This document shows positions 14,201-24,900 of a DNA stretch of 64,000 nucleotides, in pieces. The position numbers were made by a program, and so were the translations under genes. This DNA is from Pelodera strongyloides (Eukaryota; Nematoda; Chromadorea; Rhabditida; Rhabditidae), in assembly GCA_036852015.1 (NCBI GenBank), contig JAANDG010000305.1, positions 82,501 to 146,500 on the forward strand, given 5' to 3'. The notes beneath the pieces are model-generated. The model searched no databases. It was given only the letters and a program-made list of their open reading frames with translations, and had not been told where the DNA came from. Numbering within the stretch: position 1 is the stretch's first letter; every line of letters begins with the position of its first letter.

Positions 14201-17056
14201 CATTGTCAATTGTCAATTGACAGTTATCGTGGCGAGATTGTCAATCACGTTGTCTGTTATTCAATTGGCTCATTGCCATTTCGACGAGTGACCATTTTAA
14301 AGCGATCTTGCACATGGTTTTCAATCTTATATTGGACAACTGCACCACCATATTTCTGCGCCTAACTGTGCATTCGGCACATAATGGGACAATAATACAC
14401 GAAATCACAAACGACGTGTTGTACCGCTTTAAAGCCATCTTACGAAACACTTTCCAGACGCCGTGTTGTTGATGTGCAGGCAGAGTGTGTAGCACGCCGG
14501 ACAGCTCCGTGGGCGAGCCCGGCAGCCAGACGAATAAGTCCAATTAGAGGCGTATTCGACGTCGTCGCGAGACTTTTAAGTACAACATTTTGGTGAGAAA
14601 TATACCTTCTGTCTTCTTTTGAAGATACAGGCTAAAGGGAACTCGGGAATATAATATTGAGTGCTTTGATGAGTGCTTTGAACTTTGAAGAATATGTGAT
14701 TGGTGATGTTCTGCCTTCTGCCAGCTAGTCCCTTATAGAGTATTTATGTTAAGTTTTCGCGCACTTTCGCATGCGAAAGTATCATCCATGTTAATGCAGT
14801 TTCTATAGTGGGAAACTAGTGGAATTTTACATACAGTAAGAAATTTACATACACCTGCGGCGTGTTTTGCATACACCTGATGTAAAACTGCGCGAAAATG
14901 GAAAAGTCAACTTGGATGGTACTTTCGCGGCGAATTCGCGCGAAAGTGTAACATAAATACTCTATAATAGATCTGCGCCATAAACCGATTGAACAAGTCA
15001 TAGTTATTAACCCATATTGTAAAAGCTGCCTCTCTTGTTTGAAGGAGCACACACATGAAGCATACATTATTTTTTATTATCGCCCAGTTTAGGATTGATC
15101 TCTACTACTTGTTTACTTCTTATCTCGTTTCTGCTCAACCAGTATGGAATCGAAGTGGAAAGTGCCAATTTCAGAAGATTAAACCATTTGAGAGGTTGGA
15201 ATATAAGTTTGTATTTTAGAGCGAATGTCAACCCTAAATCCGCAGAGGTTCTATAACGCGCTATCAAAAATACCGTAGTTCCAAAAACATCGAGTTAGTT
15301 CGTGTTTAGTAGGCGTCGCGTCGCGTCTAGTAAATTATTTCCCCTTATCTAACATTTTTTTGAGCCCTTCATGCGAGGTGTGTGGGTAATTCTGTGACAC
15401 AATTTAGTTTACGCTTTTTTGATTAGACCGCTCATATCCTAGGCAACCTACTTCACTCTGGATTAAACATGCCTTTGACATAAGTACTCACTCAGGTGCT
15501 CAATCGAAACGCACGAGTATCAGATGACACTGAATATTACAAAACAATTCCAGCTCGATGCTGAACATTGTCCGAGGTTTGCTTTTTTTTATTAAGTAAC
15601 TTATGAGGTTCCATCTGATACAGTAAACCGATCCGAACTCCGCGTCGTGCCGCTCGTCTTTTCACAAATAGATGCGCGGCTGAAACATGGCGCTCGCGAT
15701 GGCGCACCTTTTTTAAGCATGTCGAGCAGTTGCGTCGCTGGAACACCAAAACACATATCCTTCGCGAGCACCTGGCGCGGCCTCCGCGCACACTATGCGC
15801 AAAATTTGGAACGACAGTATAAAATTCCAAATTGGTATTTTCAGATATCTCCACATGTTCCCAGTGCCTCATACAACGTTGACGTTGATCAGCACGGATA
15901 AGCCGTGCCCATCTTATAAAGCGCCCAAGCAGTATCAATACAGACCTAAAAAACGTGGGTTCCCGGAGTTTCAATTTGAGAGACTCAATCAATCAATAAC
16001 AAAATCATTTTTGCTATGATTAGTGAAGAATATTGAATGATAGTCGACAAGTAATACTGCAATAAAACCGTGTGTCTCGGGTTGTTCGGGCTGACGGAAT
16101 ACCAAATTCAGGGTTGCGTATTTAAAAGCTAATATGTTTGTGAGCTTTGAAACGAGAGGCAGAAGTTGTTTTTTTGGCAACTCGGACTCTTAATATATTT
16201 CCAGATCCCCATACAGCGAGAAAGAGTGGGTTACTCGCTTAGTTGTGCTGATTTCTTTTATGAGCACACTTACTTGAGTACTAACAAATACATTTGCTAT
16301 CAAGTGCGTAATAACATTGTACAGTTGGTTGGTGCAAAATGCAAAAGGTACCGTGGGCATGAGGAATCGAACCCTTTACGAGTAATTGACAGCAACATTT
16401 TCATTACATAATAATTAGCCTACTTTGTCCTGTGGTTGGTCATACTAATGCTGTTTTCTATTGCCTTACGCAAAGTCGAAATTATTCCATAATTTTTTCA
16501 GTGTCCGGCTGCGAAGTGGTCGCAGTGCATTATAGAAGAAAAAGGGACGATACTGATTATACAACGTCACATCCTGGGGTATGTGAACGTTTTTTAAAGA
16601 GAAAACTGGCCGGTTTTTGAAACGCATCGTGGGCAACTGATTTCTTACGTGGTTATGCTAAGTTACTCGAATTTAGCTCGATTTTTTATTCCAATTTATG
16701 TTCGTTTGCATCAGCTGCATAAGAATGCTGGTGTACCCGATGTGTTTCAAAACTCGGCCGGTATTTCCCTTTAAAGCGTTGTACACGTGGTTTTGAACAT
16801 TTGCGGGAATATTGAATATGTATTGAATGTAGTACATTCGTGCCTTTCCAGGGATACCGGCACAGAGTTGAACAAAATTTGCATAAAATGCTTGGGAGTA
16901 AATTTATTTATATGCCTGAACAATCACGTGTCAGAGCGTTTCAACAATTAATTATTGCAGGAGGACTATTCTCAATGTGAGCTCAATACTGGTGAATCAG
17001 TACATTCTTCATTATTTTATATAATATTACTATTTATCTTCTTATTAGAAAGGTGA
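928..17056 (+). CDS. unc-36: Voltage-gated calcium channel alpha-2/delta subunit
   Basis: Auxiliary, extracellular, membrane-anchored subunit of voltage-gated calcium channels. Exons: 928-1077, 3070-3144, 3621-3741, 4150-4202, 4455-4539, 5436-5553, 5917-6091, 6352-6441, 6678-6806, 7161-7253, 7358-7470, 7817-7949, 8320-8415, 8932-8988, 10088-10258, 10389-10543, 10733-10855, 11289-11423, 12008-12133, 12543-12654, 14063-14187, 14458-14592, 15496-15576, 15845-15863, 16205-16331, 16502-16578, 16961-17056. Phases chain without a break to 990 codons including stop. The start MVLLPIRLSLFLLLF is a clear signal peptide. The VWA domain has the MIDAS motif DFSGSM across the 5553/5917 junction and MLFTDG near 6730. 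Cache-type segments follow (VDNNGIAIWHP, IAVVGAQW). The last exon reads EDYSQCELNTG then a hydrophobic run to FLLER, as in the delta peptide. C. elegans has two such genes (unc-36, tag-180); the symbol is my best guess. Least certain: the 19-nt exon and 15496-15576. Confidence 0.9.
2176..2262. repeat. CT microsatellite
   Basis: CCTCTCCCTC then 20 TC units, then TGTGTG and more CT-rich sequence; in intron 1 of the alpha-2/delta gene. Confidence 0.9.
2959..3015. repeat. Tandem repeat, three 19-bp units
   Basis: The unit TTGGAAGTTTACCCCAAGG occurs three times head to tail, the last with one change. It lies 54 bp upstream of exon 2 of the alpha-2/delta gene. Confidence 0.9.
4281..4447. repeat. 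MITE family A copy, right end truncated
   Basis: Left end TTTAAAGCGAAATACCTGCC and the family core are present. The copy stops after TTCGATGCGCAAA, where the acceptor of the exon at 4455 begins (cag-type TTTTAG at 4449-4454). Confidence 0.75.
4783..4897. repeat. Tandem duplication, two units of 59 bp
   Basis: GCGATTTATCGTGTCACATA and the following bases to AATCTGT occur twice in direct order (4783-4838 and 4842-4897), practically identical, so a recent duplication inside an intron. Confidence 0.9.
5004..5400. repeat. TTAA-flanked foldback element, about 397 bp
   Basis: Starts TTTAAAGGGACAGGCCCATC and ends with its inverse complement GATGGGCCTGTCCCTTTAAA. The arms match along most of their length, meeting near 5200. 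It lies in an intron of the alpha-2/delta gene, 35 bp before the next exon. MITE-like, with TTAA borders as for piggyBac-type insertion. Confidence 0.85.
6474..6541. repeat. CT microsatellite
   Basis: TCTCTC with CGCTC interruptions, in the short intron 6442-6677 of the alpha-2/delta gene. Confidence 0.9.
7974..8131. repeat. MITE family A copy, intact ends
   Basis: TTTAAAGCGAAATACAGGCC to GGCCGGTATTTCGCTTTAAA, 158 bp, in the alpha-2/delta intron between exons 7817-7949 and 8320-8415. Confidence 0.85.
8421..8526. repeat. Interstitial telomere-type (TTAGGC)n
   Basis: About 17 units of TTAGGC with a few variants (TTGGGC, TTAAGC), starting 5 bp after the splice donor at 8416. TTAGGC is the nematode telomere unit. 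Confidence 0.95.
9405..9545. repeat. Dispersed repeat, GCAGAAACGGTGC family
   Basis: AACCGAACGCCGCAGAAACGGTGC...GGAAGCCGATTAATCTCC...TTTGTACCCAG also occurs near 12197-12340 and, inverted, near 25570-25735. This explains the open frame here; it is intronic. Confidence 0.6.
10886..11020. repeat. Foldback element, about 135 bp
   Basis: GAGTTGGTATTTTAACTGAA on the left pairs with TTCAGTTAAAATATCGACTC on the right. A second pairing is TCTCGG / CCGAGA. Intronic in the alpha-2/delta gene. Confidence 0.7.
12197..12400. repeat. Dispersed repeat, GCAGAAACGGTGC family, second copy
   Basis: Shares CAACCGAATCTGCAGAAACGG, the GGAGGCCAATTTTCGCGGGAA segment and TTTTACCCAG with the copies near 9405 and 25570. 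The 3' part carries GGGATCGAACC, a tRNA B-box-like word on the minus strand. Confidence 0.55.
12877..12932. repeat. Interstitial telomere-type (TTAGGC)n
   Basis: Nine perfect TTAGGC units in the alpha-2/delta intron 12655-14062. Confidence 0.95.
13262..13718. repeat. TTAA-flanked foldback element, about 457 bp
   Basis: Left end TTAAAGGGAGAAGCCCATGAG and right end CTCATGGGCCTCTCCCTTTAA are inverse complements. Long inner arms also pair (around 13320-13440 with 13540-13660). It lies in the intron 12655-14062 of the alpha-2/delta gene. Confidence 0.8.
14733..14968. repeat. Foldback element, about 236 bp
   Basis: TTATAGAGTATTTATGTTA on the left is matched by TAACATAAATACTCTATAA on the right, with further pairing of the GCGCGAAAGT segments inside. 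Intronic. Confidence 0.75.
16593..16775. repeat. MITE family A copy
   Basis: TTTAAAGAGAAAACTGGCCGG to CGGCCGGTATTTCCCTTTAAA with the shared core. It starts 14 bp after the donor at 16579. Confidence 0.8.
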
Positions 17057-18940
17057 CCCTTGCTTTTATAGCAGAATAGTTTTTTATCGATTTATTTCTT
17101 ACAATCGTTCTGTAGGTTTATTAGACTCTCTTTGAAGGATCGCATAGCGGCAAGGAGATGATAGTAAAGAAAGTAGTAAAGTTGAATTGCACTTATTTTT
17201 ATAGCTTTGACAACGATACGTACAATTCAGATTCTAGGATTTAACCAAATTATATGGTATTGAAAGTTTTCGTCTTTGAATTAAAGCGAAATACCAGCCG
17301 GTTTTTGAAACGTCTCGTGGACCGATGCATTCTTACGTCTTTGTGCTAAGTGGGATCGAACTGGGTCGATTTTTATTTTATTTTAAATTATGCTCATTTG
17401 CACATGATGCATAATACTGAAGGTGTCCATGATGCGTTTCAGAGAAGCCGGTAGTTCGCTTAGAAAGTTTGGCAAATTTAGCGTACACAGGAAATGACCA
17501 TGCCATTGTTATAGGAATTAATACAAACGTGAGAGCAAGTTGCTACTATTCTTCTCCCACTATGATGTGCCTTACTACGATACTGCTGGTATTTATTCCG
17601 TCTTTTACAATAAATGTGTTATAGCAAAGTATTATATTTAATAATGATTGTTTTCTACCGCACTAAACAATTTCGCAAATAAGTATGTTAAACACGTTGT
17701 GCTTATTTAAAGGGTCGGGCCTGAAATACACGACACGACGTTTATTTATTTTGAAAATACATGGTTTACTCCCGAAGACATCGAACAATTTGTCATCTGA
17801 AACTAATCGCCTTCTGCTCAGGACCTTTGCGATCAACTAATATGCTTTGAACAATGTACTGAAGTCCCCTTGAATAAAGAAGCACGCTCTAGTGGCGTAA
17901 AATATTTATTTATTTATTTATGTAAAAAAATTGAATCAGTCAGCTACATTTTCAACCAATCGTGTTATTTTACTGCAACAGTACTTTTCTATAACACGGA
18001 TAGATGGGCGGTGCAGGTTTTCGTGCGGAATACAGTATCTGGTAGCAAACATGTTTGATATTCTTGTGAAAGGCCTATTTTTTCGTGATTAATTCGTTCT
18101 TTAGGCTGGCCTGTTAGTTTTTTTCTTCTTCTTTGTTTATTTGATAGAATTTGATCTGTCTGGAATTTTTGCCTTCGGATAAGTTTTGTTGTTGTGTTTT
18201 GCCGTTTCACTTTTGCTTCCAAAAATGTTATACAACTTGCTAAATTCGTGTGGTTCTAGTGAAAGTGAAACAGTGGACACTCATTTGTTGGTCCGTTTTA
18301 GGTCTGTTTTACGGACGCTGTACTTTGGCATCACATTTTGTTTGAAAAGTTTGTCACCTTTGCAAGACGAAAACAAGTTGTGGGCACCGTTTGCATTTGC
18401 AGTCGATTCTAGCCAAGTACTTTTTTTTTTTACGGCATTTAAAAACATAAAGGAATTTGTCCCATTTACAAAACTAAAAGTAGTGTTTGATTCGAGCAGG
18501 CGCCTTTCAGCTTGTTGTTGTGTTTGCATCGTGCCGCTAGTTACAACACTGCGGGTTCGAGTTTTTGTACAAAATCGATAACAGTTTGTCATTACAGGCC
18601 GTGTGGTGAGCGAATCGAGGAGAACGATTTGAAACGGACTTGCACAGAATTGAAGGAAAAACCGACAGTAACCTCAAGAGCGGGGCGCACCGCAGGCAGT
18701 TCATCATCCAGTAGAAGGATTCTATCCTTGTTGGAAGTGGAAGTGGAGACGCAGGAGGCGTCTGGGGCTATTCAGGTGAGGGGCGCTGTGTTGGAGCTCA
18801 GTCCCCGTCTGACCACTTCCGATTCCGACCCGTTCATGTAGGCCATCGGGAGAAGGCTGCCCTTGTGGGAGAAGTGAAGTCGGGATTCCTCAAGGAGTTT
18901 TTCATATAAAACAGTCAAAAACTATCACTACTAGCAAAGT
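17057..18940. other. Interval between unc-36-like and LRAT genes, convergent
   Basis: Contains one family A MITE, a partial element starting TTTAAAGGGTCGGGCCTG near 17706, and AT-rich sequence. Open frames at 18186-18581 and 18597-18841 on the plus strand are not similar to anything I recognise. The second follows an acceptor-like TTACAG and reads RPCGERIEENDLKRTC then a Ser-rich run before TAG at 18839. This could be a small gene or 3' UTR; no function assigned. Confidence 0.3.
17281..17463. repeat. MITE family A copy, downstream of unc-36-like gene
   Basis: TTAAAGCGAAATACCAGCCGG at the left; right end AAGCCGGTAGTTCGCTTA has drifted. Confidence 0.75.
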
Positions 18941-21900
18941 TTACTTTTTCTTTATTACTTTCTGTTCTTGAATTTTAGACCGGATGGCTGGCTCATTTTG
19001 TTTGCAATTGTGTGACAGGCAGATAAAAGACTTGACGTTTATTCTTGGTTTTTGGTCCTGCCTTCCACTGTACAGAATACCGTCCAAGAAGTCACTATCG
19101 TCATTTACCCTACTATTCCGTTGCCCTTTAGAAAATAAATAAGTTACGATGGCCGTCTGGTTCGCGTTATATAAGGAAGTGGCAGTAGAATAAAAAAATT
19201 GTGCGAATGCGCAGAGCAATGCAGCAAAAGTGTTTATTTCTCTCACTTCTTTCCAATTTACGTTTATTTTTTTGTGTGAGTAAGACCACGATTTTTCTAA
19301 AAAAAAAAAAAAAAGAAGAATAAACCAGAGCCCACAGCTACGTCCCTTTCGGGTGCGTTCCCGATTTAAAATAATATAACATTTATTAGGACAATAAAAT
19401 GTATCGCGCAATTTTTGTCAAGACCATTAGCAAGGAATTAACACATACTAATACGAATAAAACAGACGAAACACTATAAAAAGAAGCACAAAAAAAACCA
19501 AAATAAATGGCCTAATTATTTTAAATGGCGTAATTGTACACAAATCTACAGGAATAGAGCTGGGTTTCGTTGAAACATAAGTGAAATTATATGCAAAAGC
19601 AACATCTGAACGTTTCTAGTCACCCAGGGATGTGTTTTTGATCGACGAAGTTGATGGCGTTTATTTTCACTGGATAAATATGAGGACAAAATGACGAACA
19701 TGAATTGAACCTGACTCTTTAAAGCGAAATACCGGCCGGTTTTTGAAAAGCATCTGAATTCTTACGTATTTATGCTAATTTAGCTCGATTTTTTATTCTA
19801 ATTTTGGTCATTTCATAGGCTGCATAATAATGCTGGTGTATTCTATGCGTTCCAAAAAGCGGACGGTGGAATAGTGCGACTTAAAAATTAAAAGAAAAGA
19901 AACGAGCGTTCAACTACCCCATCAAGCGGCAAACCTTCATTCCATTGACATTCAGAAAGTAGTAATATTGTTATTATTGTCGGAAAATATGGACGTTCTA
20001 CCTGCTCTCACTTCAGCGTAAATTATATCATATAACATCACGAGTACTGGTGGACCGAGACGTTTAACCATATGCCAAGCACTTATCGGAAAATGTCCGG
20101 TAAATAAGCAGTAGAATTCATGTACCCACATTGCCAAAAACGTGGAAAAAGTGAAAGTAGGCAACGTTGGTATCCAGACCCAGATGATTCGAATCACGAG
20201 AGCGAAGACAATGATGCCAAGGCGAACAATGTTATGTATCTAGAAAAAAAAAACGTTCTTCTACGGGAGGCTTTAGCAAACCAGCATTATATATTGTAAC
20301 TAGGGGGATTTACTCTCTTATTACGATCAGATTCATCACCTTATTCTTACTTCGAGCGATCTCCAACTCTTCTCTTTCATATAATCTGACTACGCACAAA
20401 GATGACAATCAAAGAAAGCAATGTAGCGTGGAATTTACTCAGTTTGACTCAGTTTGCGCACGATAGTGCGCGTCGGGGCGTGCTAAAATTTCCCTACTTC
20501 GACGGTTGCCCTCTTTGATAAAGTTACTGAGAACAAAAAAATCGCAATCATTCCATCAGATATATTCTCATCAGATATGCGAAAAAAAAGCGCTCTAGGG
20601 CGAAGGGTCTGTGGCGCTTCTTTGTGGAAAATTTGACTTATATGTATCAGGGTTGGTTCGATTCTTGCCAATTGCAATTCCTTGCAAAACAGTTAATGTA
20701 AAACCATCACTGTTGATCTCTATTGCCCCTTTATTCATGGAAAAATCTTCTCTAATTTCTTGTCACTGAAAACCTATTTATATAGTAGCCAGGAGCCGTT
20801 GTTCTAATTTTTGCTACCTGAATTTGAGTTCCTTTTACACGTTTTCGGCATAGTTACAAAAATTTAACGGAGCCATTTTTTTTAGCAATTCTTTATGAGC
20901 TTGACCCTGTCCAATTGCCGTTTTCAATGAAAGCCTTACCTGTGTACTCGTCTCACGACCATATCTGCACAAAGCGGCGAAATGTTCGCAATTTTTGAAA
21001 ACCACGTTATATTGCTTCTTTTGACCCTTCTGAATATGGTAATTGTCTCGGTATCTTTCTAAGTATGCAATTTATAGACAATATCTGAGGCGAGACGGTC
21101 ATTGACTTCGCCCAAACTATACTTGTAGTCTACCCAAACAAACCAACTTTTCTATTTGCACACAGTTATTTTATAAATGAATTCCAGAAGTGGGCCCTGC
21201 GCGAGAGAAAGAAAGCCCAGTTCGCAAGACCACACTGAAAAAATGCGTCTTTTATGTTTGCGAGCCTAGGAAGCTGAGTGCAGAGCAATCAATATTGGCT
21301 AAACTGCAGAAATTTAAATGCGTTTCCAACAATCTCAAGGCGCGGGTGAGGCGTCCGTAGGAAATTTTCCAAACGGCCTACTCTACACAGGCAGTCGTTA
21401 GCCACGGCTGCCAGAGGTTCTTGCCGGATCTGAAATTTTTAAAGCTAAATACCTCCTGGTGCAACGTATGCAAGTGCAGGAAAAATAGGCATGTCTTTTA
21501 AGGCATGTTGTACTTACTGTTTTTCGAATAAAGACTTCTATGTAAACAAACCTCTTGCCCGGCGTAGGAGGTGGCTGATTTAGACGAGTTGCACCACCCG
21601 AATGCTGAAGAAGACCCATTCTTCGGTACCTGAATGAAATGTTCGGTGGTGGCTAAGTTTTCCAATTGGCACGGAGGAGGCTCATACGAACGTGTCGTGT
21701 ACCGAGGGTGCCTGACTTATAGACAGATTTTTTCCGTAACGTGACTCCTAGCTCAAATGACCTTATTAGTTGCACATATCCGAAAGGTTCTAATGCCTGG
21801 AGAATACTCACAATACAGTATGAAGTATGAAATAAGTGCAAAGTGAATGCAAATAATACAAGGGACCTTATGGCAGCCCTGAGCCAAATTTCATATATTT

Positions 21901-24900
21901 TGACCGAGGTTGAAAAATTGGGGTATTGGACGATCAGGAATCGAACCTCTCCCTTTAACCACTACGCTACCGCCACCCACCGGCCACCAAATGTTTCAAT
22001 CAAATAGACGTATGGGCGAGAAGCCAATGAAATTTCGTGTCACGCCTTGGCGAACCTTAACAAGCCTCTCGCCCATACGGGTATGTGATTGAAACATTTG
22101 GAGGTGGGTGGCGGTAGCGTAGTGGTTAATTGGTTAACGCAGTGGACCGATAATCCGAAGACGCTGGGTTCGATTCCCGCTCATTCACTTTGGCAAGCAT
22201 ATGAAATGCAAAAGGTTAAAAAAACTTGCACAAGTTGCATGTTAATTCACACTGTTTTATGTGCTTTCTCCAAGCATTGGAACCTTTTAGAAATGTCCAT
22301 CCCGAATGGGAAAGTTGGAGTTTTCCTTCCGGAAAGAGGCATGCTCGCTAAATGCCTAGTTTTGCTCGGTTCTATGTTACATTAAACTATGTTATGCATA
22401 ATTGTTATAATTGTAACTATTTTTTGAAAAGCGAGCCTAACCATTTATTTTCTAGGTTGCAAGCTTGTATTTGTCACCTGAACTTTGTGTACGACCATTG
22501 GCACGCCAAATACACGGCCCACGTAGACACCGCAGTGCTAAAGCAAAGCAACACATATTAGTAATTTTCAACGCTGCAAAACGTCCAAACAATTTTTTCG
22601 TGACAATTTATGTGAGGTCTTTTAAAGGGATAAGCTCAAATCGCCTCCTTGATAATTTTTTTATATGTATTGCATACCACAAATAAATCACATTGTTTCA
22701 TTATAATACATTTTGATTGAAACCTACGTAGTAGGAGCTGCGCTGGAACTCGACAGTGTCACCAATACCGACTTCCCACAGCAACTCTTCCAAGCTAAGC
22801 CATGTTCTCTTCTCCGGAACCGCTTGGTGAGTAGATCCGAAATCTGGACGATCGTCGCGCAACGTATGGAAAAAAATAAATAAACCACAGAAAAGGGGAA
22901 GCCCCTGATCAAGGCCGGATTTTTCTGAGGGATTTGACCGGGGCCATATCGGTTTTTGTTTGGTTTCCCATGATGTTGGATAGGCAAACTTTGAAATAAA
23001 TGGATGAAATATGCATACTGTACAACTACTATGAAAACATATTACCTCTAGCGCAAGATGTTTACTAATGACCGAGCGGTCACGAGCCGCCTTGCCGTCA
23101 TCAAAAACATAATGTAGTACACGTGCGTGACGTTTCATTATGTGCAAAATCTGTAATGGTAAATGGGCAATTAGTATCTGGGTAAAATATCATTGCATTA
23201 TGAGCGTTGCAGTCGCCGTACTTACAATTAGACATCGAAGGGATAGATAAATAATAATAAATCTTTTACGCCACAAGTGCGTGCACCTTTATTCAAGGGA
23301 GGTCAAACTTCAATTTCAAAGTGTGTTTGTGACATGTTCCGCAGAGGTCCTGAGCAGTAGGCGACGAGTTCCAGATGACAAATTGCTCGACGTCTTCGGG
23401 CTAGGAGGGATCGCCCATGATTCCCTCGCCTGGTGGTGGTTTCAAAGTTGTCACTGGCCGGAATCGAACTCGGGTCGATTGCGTTACTTAGGTCGAACGC
23501 CTCTGGACCACCAGGACCCATACCACCAGGCCCCAGAAAATATTAGTATTTTCAATTTTTGCGTAGTTCGGGAGCTTTTTTTTATCAGTTCCGAGCGAGT
23601 ACGGAAACAAAGGTGTGAAACAAGTAAGCTAATAAAGCATAAACATTACCTCCATCACGGTCGGAAACAACCGGCTTCCATGTGTGTCGTAAAACTTATA
23701 GCGCTTAAAGTATGCGGCAAACGGTTCACATTTTTGAAATAAGAGGTTTGGATGGGAGCCACTCTGAAACAAAAATGATAATTAGGACATAGTGCAAAAA
23801 AAACGGCCAAATCTAGTTAATTTAGGTTTCACACGCTTTTTTAATATCCATTATGGGAGAACGATCCATTATGGGAGAAGATTATAGATAGTAAGGGTAG
23901 ATCTTCGAGCATTTACGAAAATGCTCGAAGATCTACCCTTACTATCTATAATCTTCTCCCATAATGGATCGTATCTAAACAATATTTTTAATATAAATAA
24001 AGACTTCAATACTCAAGTTTATGAATCAGTTGCAGTCTGTGCAGTAAGCGAACCCAGCTTCTATTCATAATAGTGCTCCTATTCTATTCATATAAGGATG
24101 TCAGTGGACTTGGTAGCTTAGAAAATTCCACTTTTGAAACCAAGGAACCAGTTTAAAGGATCGCAGTCACTTCAAAATCATCATTTTGCTTCGAGTTTAT
24201 TTGAATTTAGAAGAATAAAGAAAAATACTTTACCAAAACCGAATAATTTGAATTCCAACTCAGGGAGTAAACAAGAAGAAAAGTAGTTCTACTTAACTAC
24301 CGCGGGATTATGAAACGTGTATTGATATGCCTGCAGACCCTTGCAGTATATGTAAAGATATAATATGCAGATATTTGCCGAAATAATTTGCATACTCCTG
24401 ATCGGGAAGCAGCTGTAGAACACGTTTCGTGATCCTGTGGTAGTTTAGTAGAACTACTTTTCTAACTGTTCACTCCCTGAGTCGGAATTCAATTTTTTCG
24501 GTTTTGGTAAAGTATTTGCCTCTATTCTTTACTAAATACAAGTAAAATCGAAGAAAAACGATGATTTTGTAGTGATTGCGATCCTTTAAAGAAATCCTTT
24601 AAAAAAAAATTCACCTTCAGCTGGGATTCCTTGCGGTACCTACAGAATGTCGCAAAGAGTTGGCTGTTTGCAAAGGAACCGTTTCGCAAGCTGCCACCCT
24701 GAAACGAGACACCAATGTATTACATTGACCGTTGAACATTTATTAGCAATAAACCTTTAATGGTAGCAAATACTATAAACTGACCTATTGTGGTTTTAAA
24801 GGATCGCAGTCACTTCAAATTCGTATTTTTACTTCAATTATCCATAAACATAAAAAGGTACATAGAAAAATACATTTACTGTGTCAATTTACTGAAAATT

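Noticed and set aside
15537..15992. 151-residue minus-strand frame, the longest but one in the window
   Set aside because: It runs antisense across alpha-2/delta exons and GC-rich repeat sequence, has no family similarity and no supporting splice pattern.
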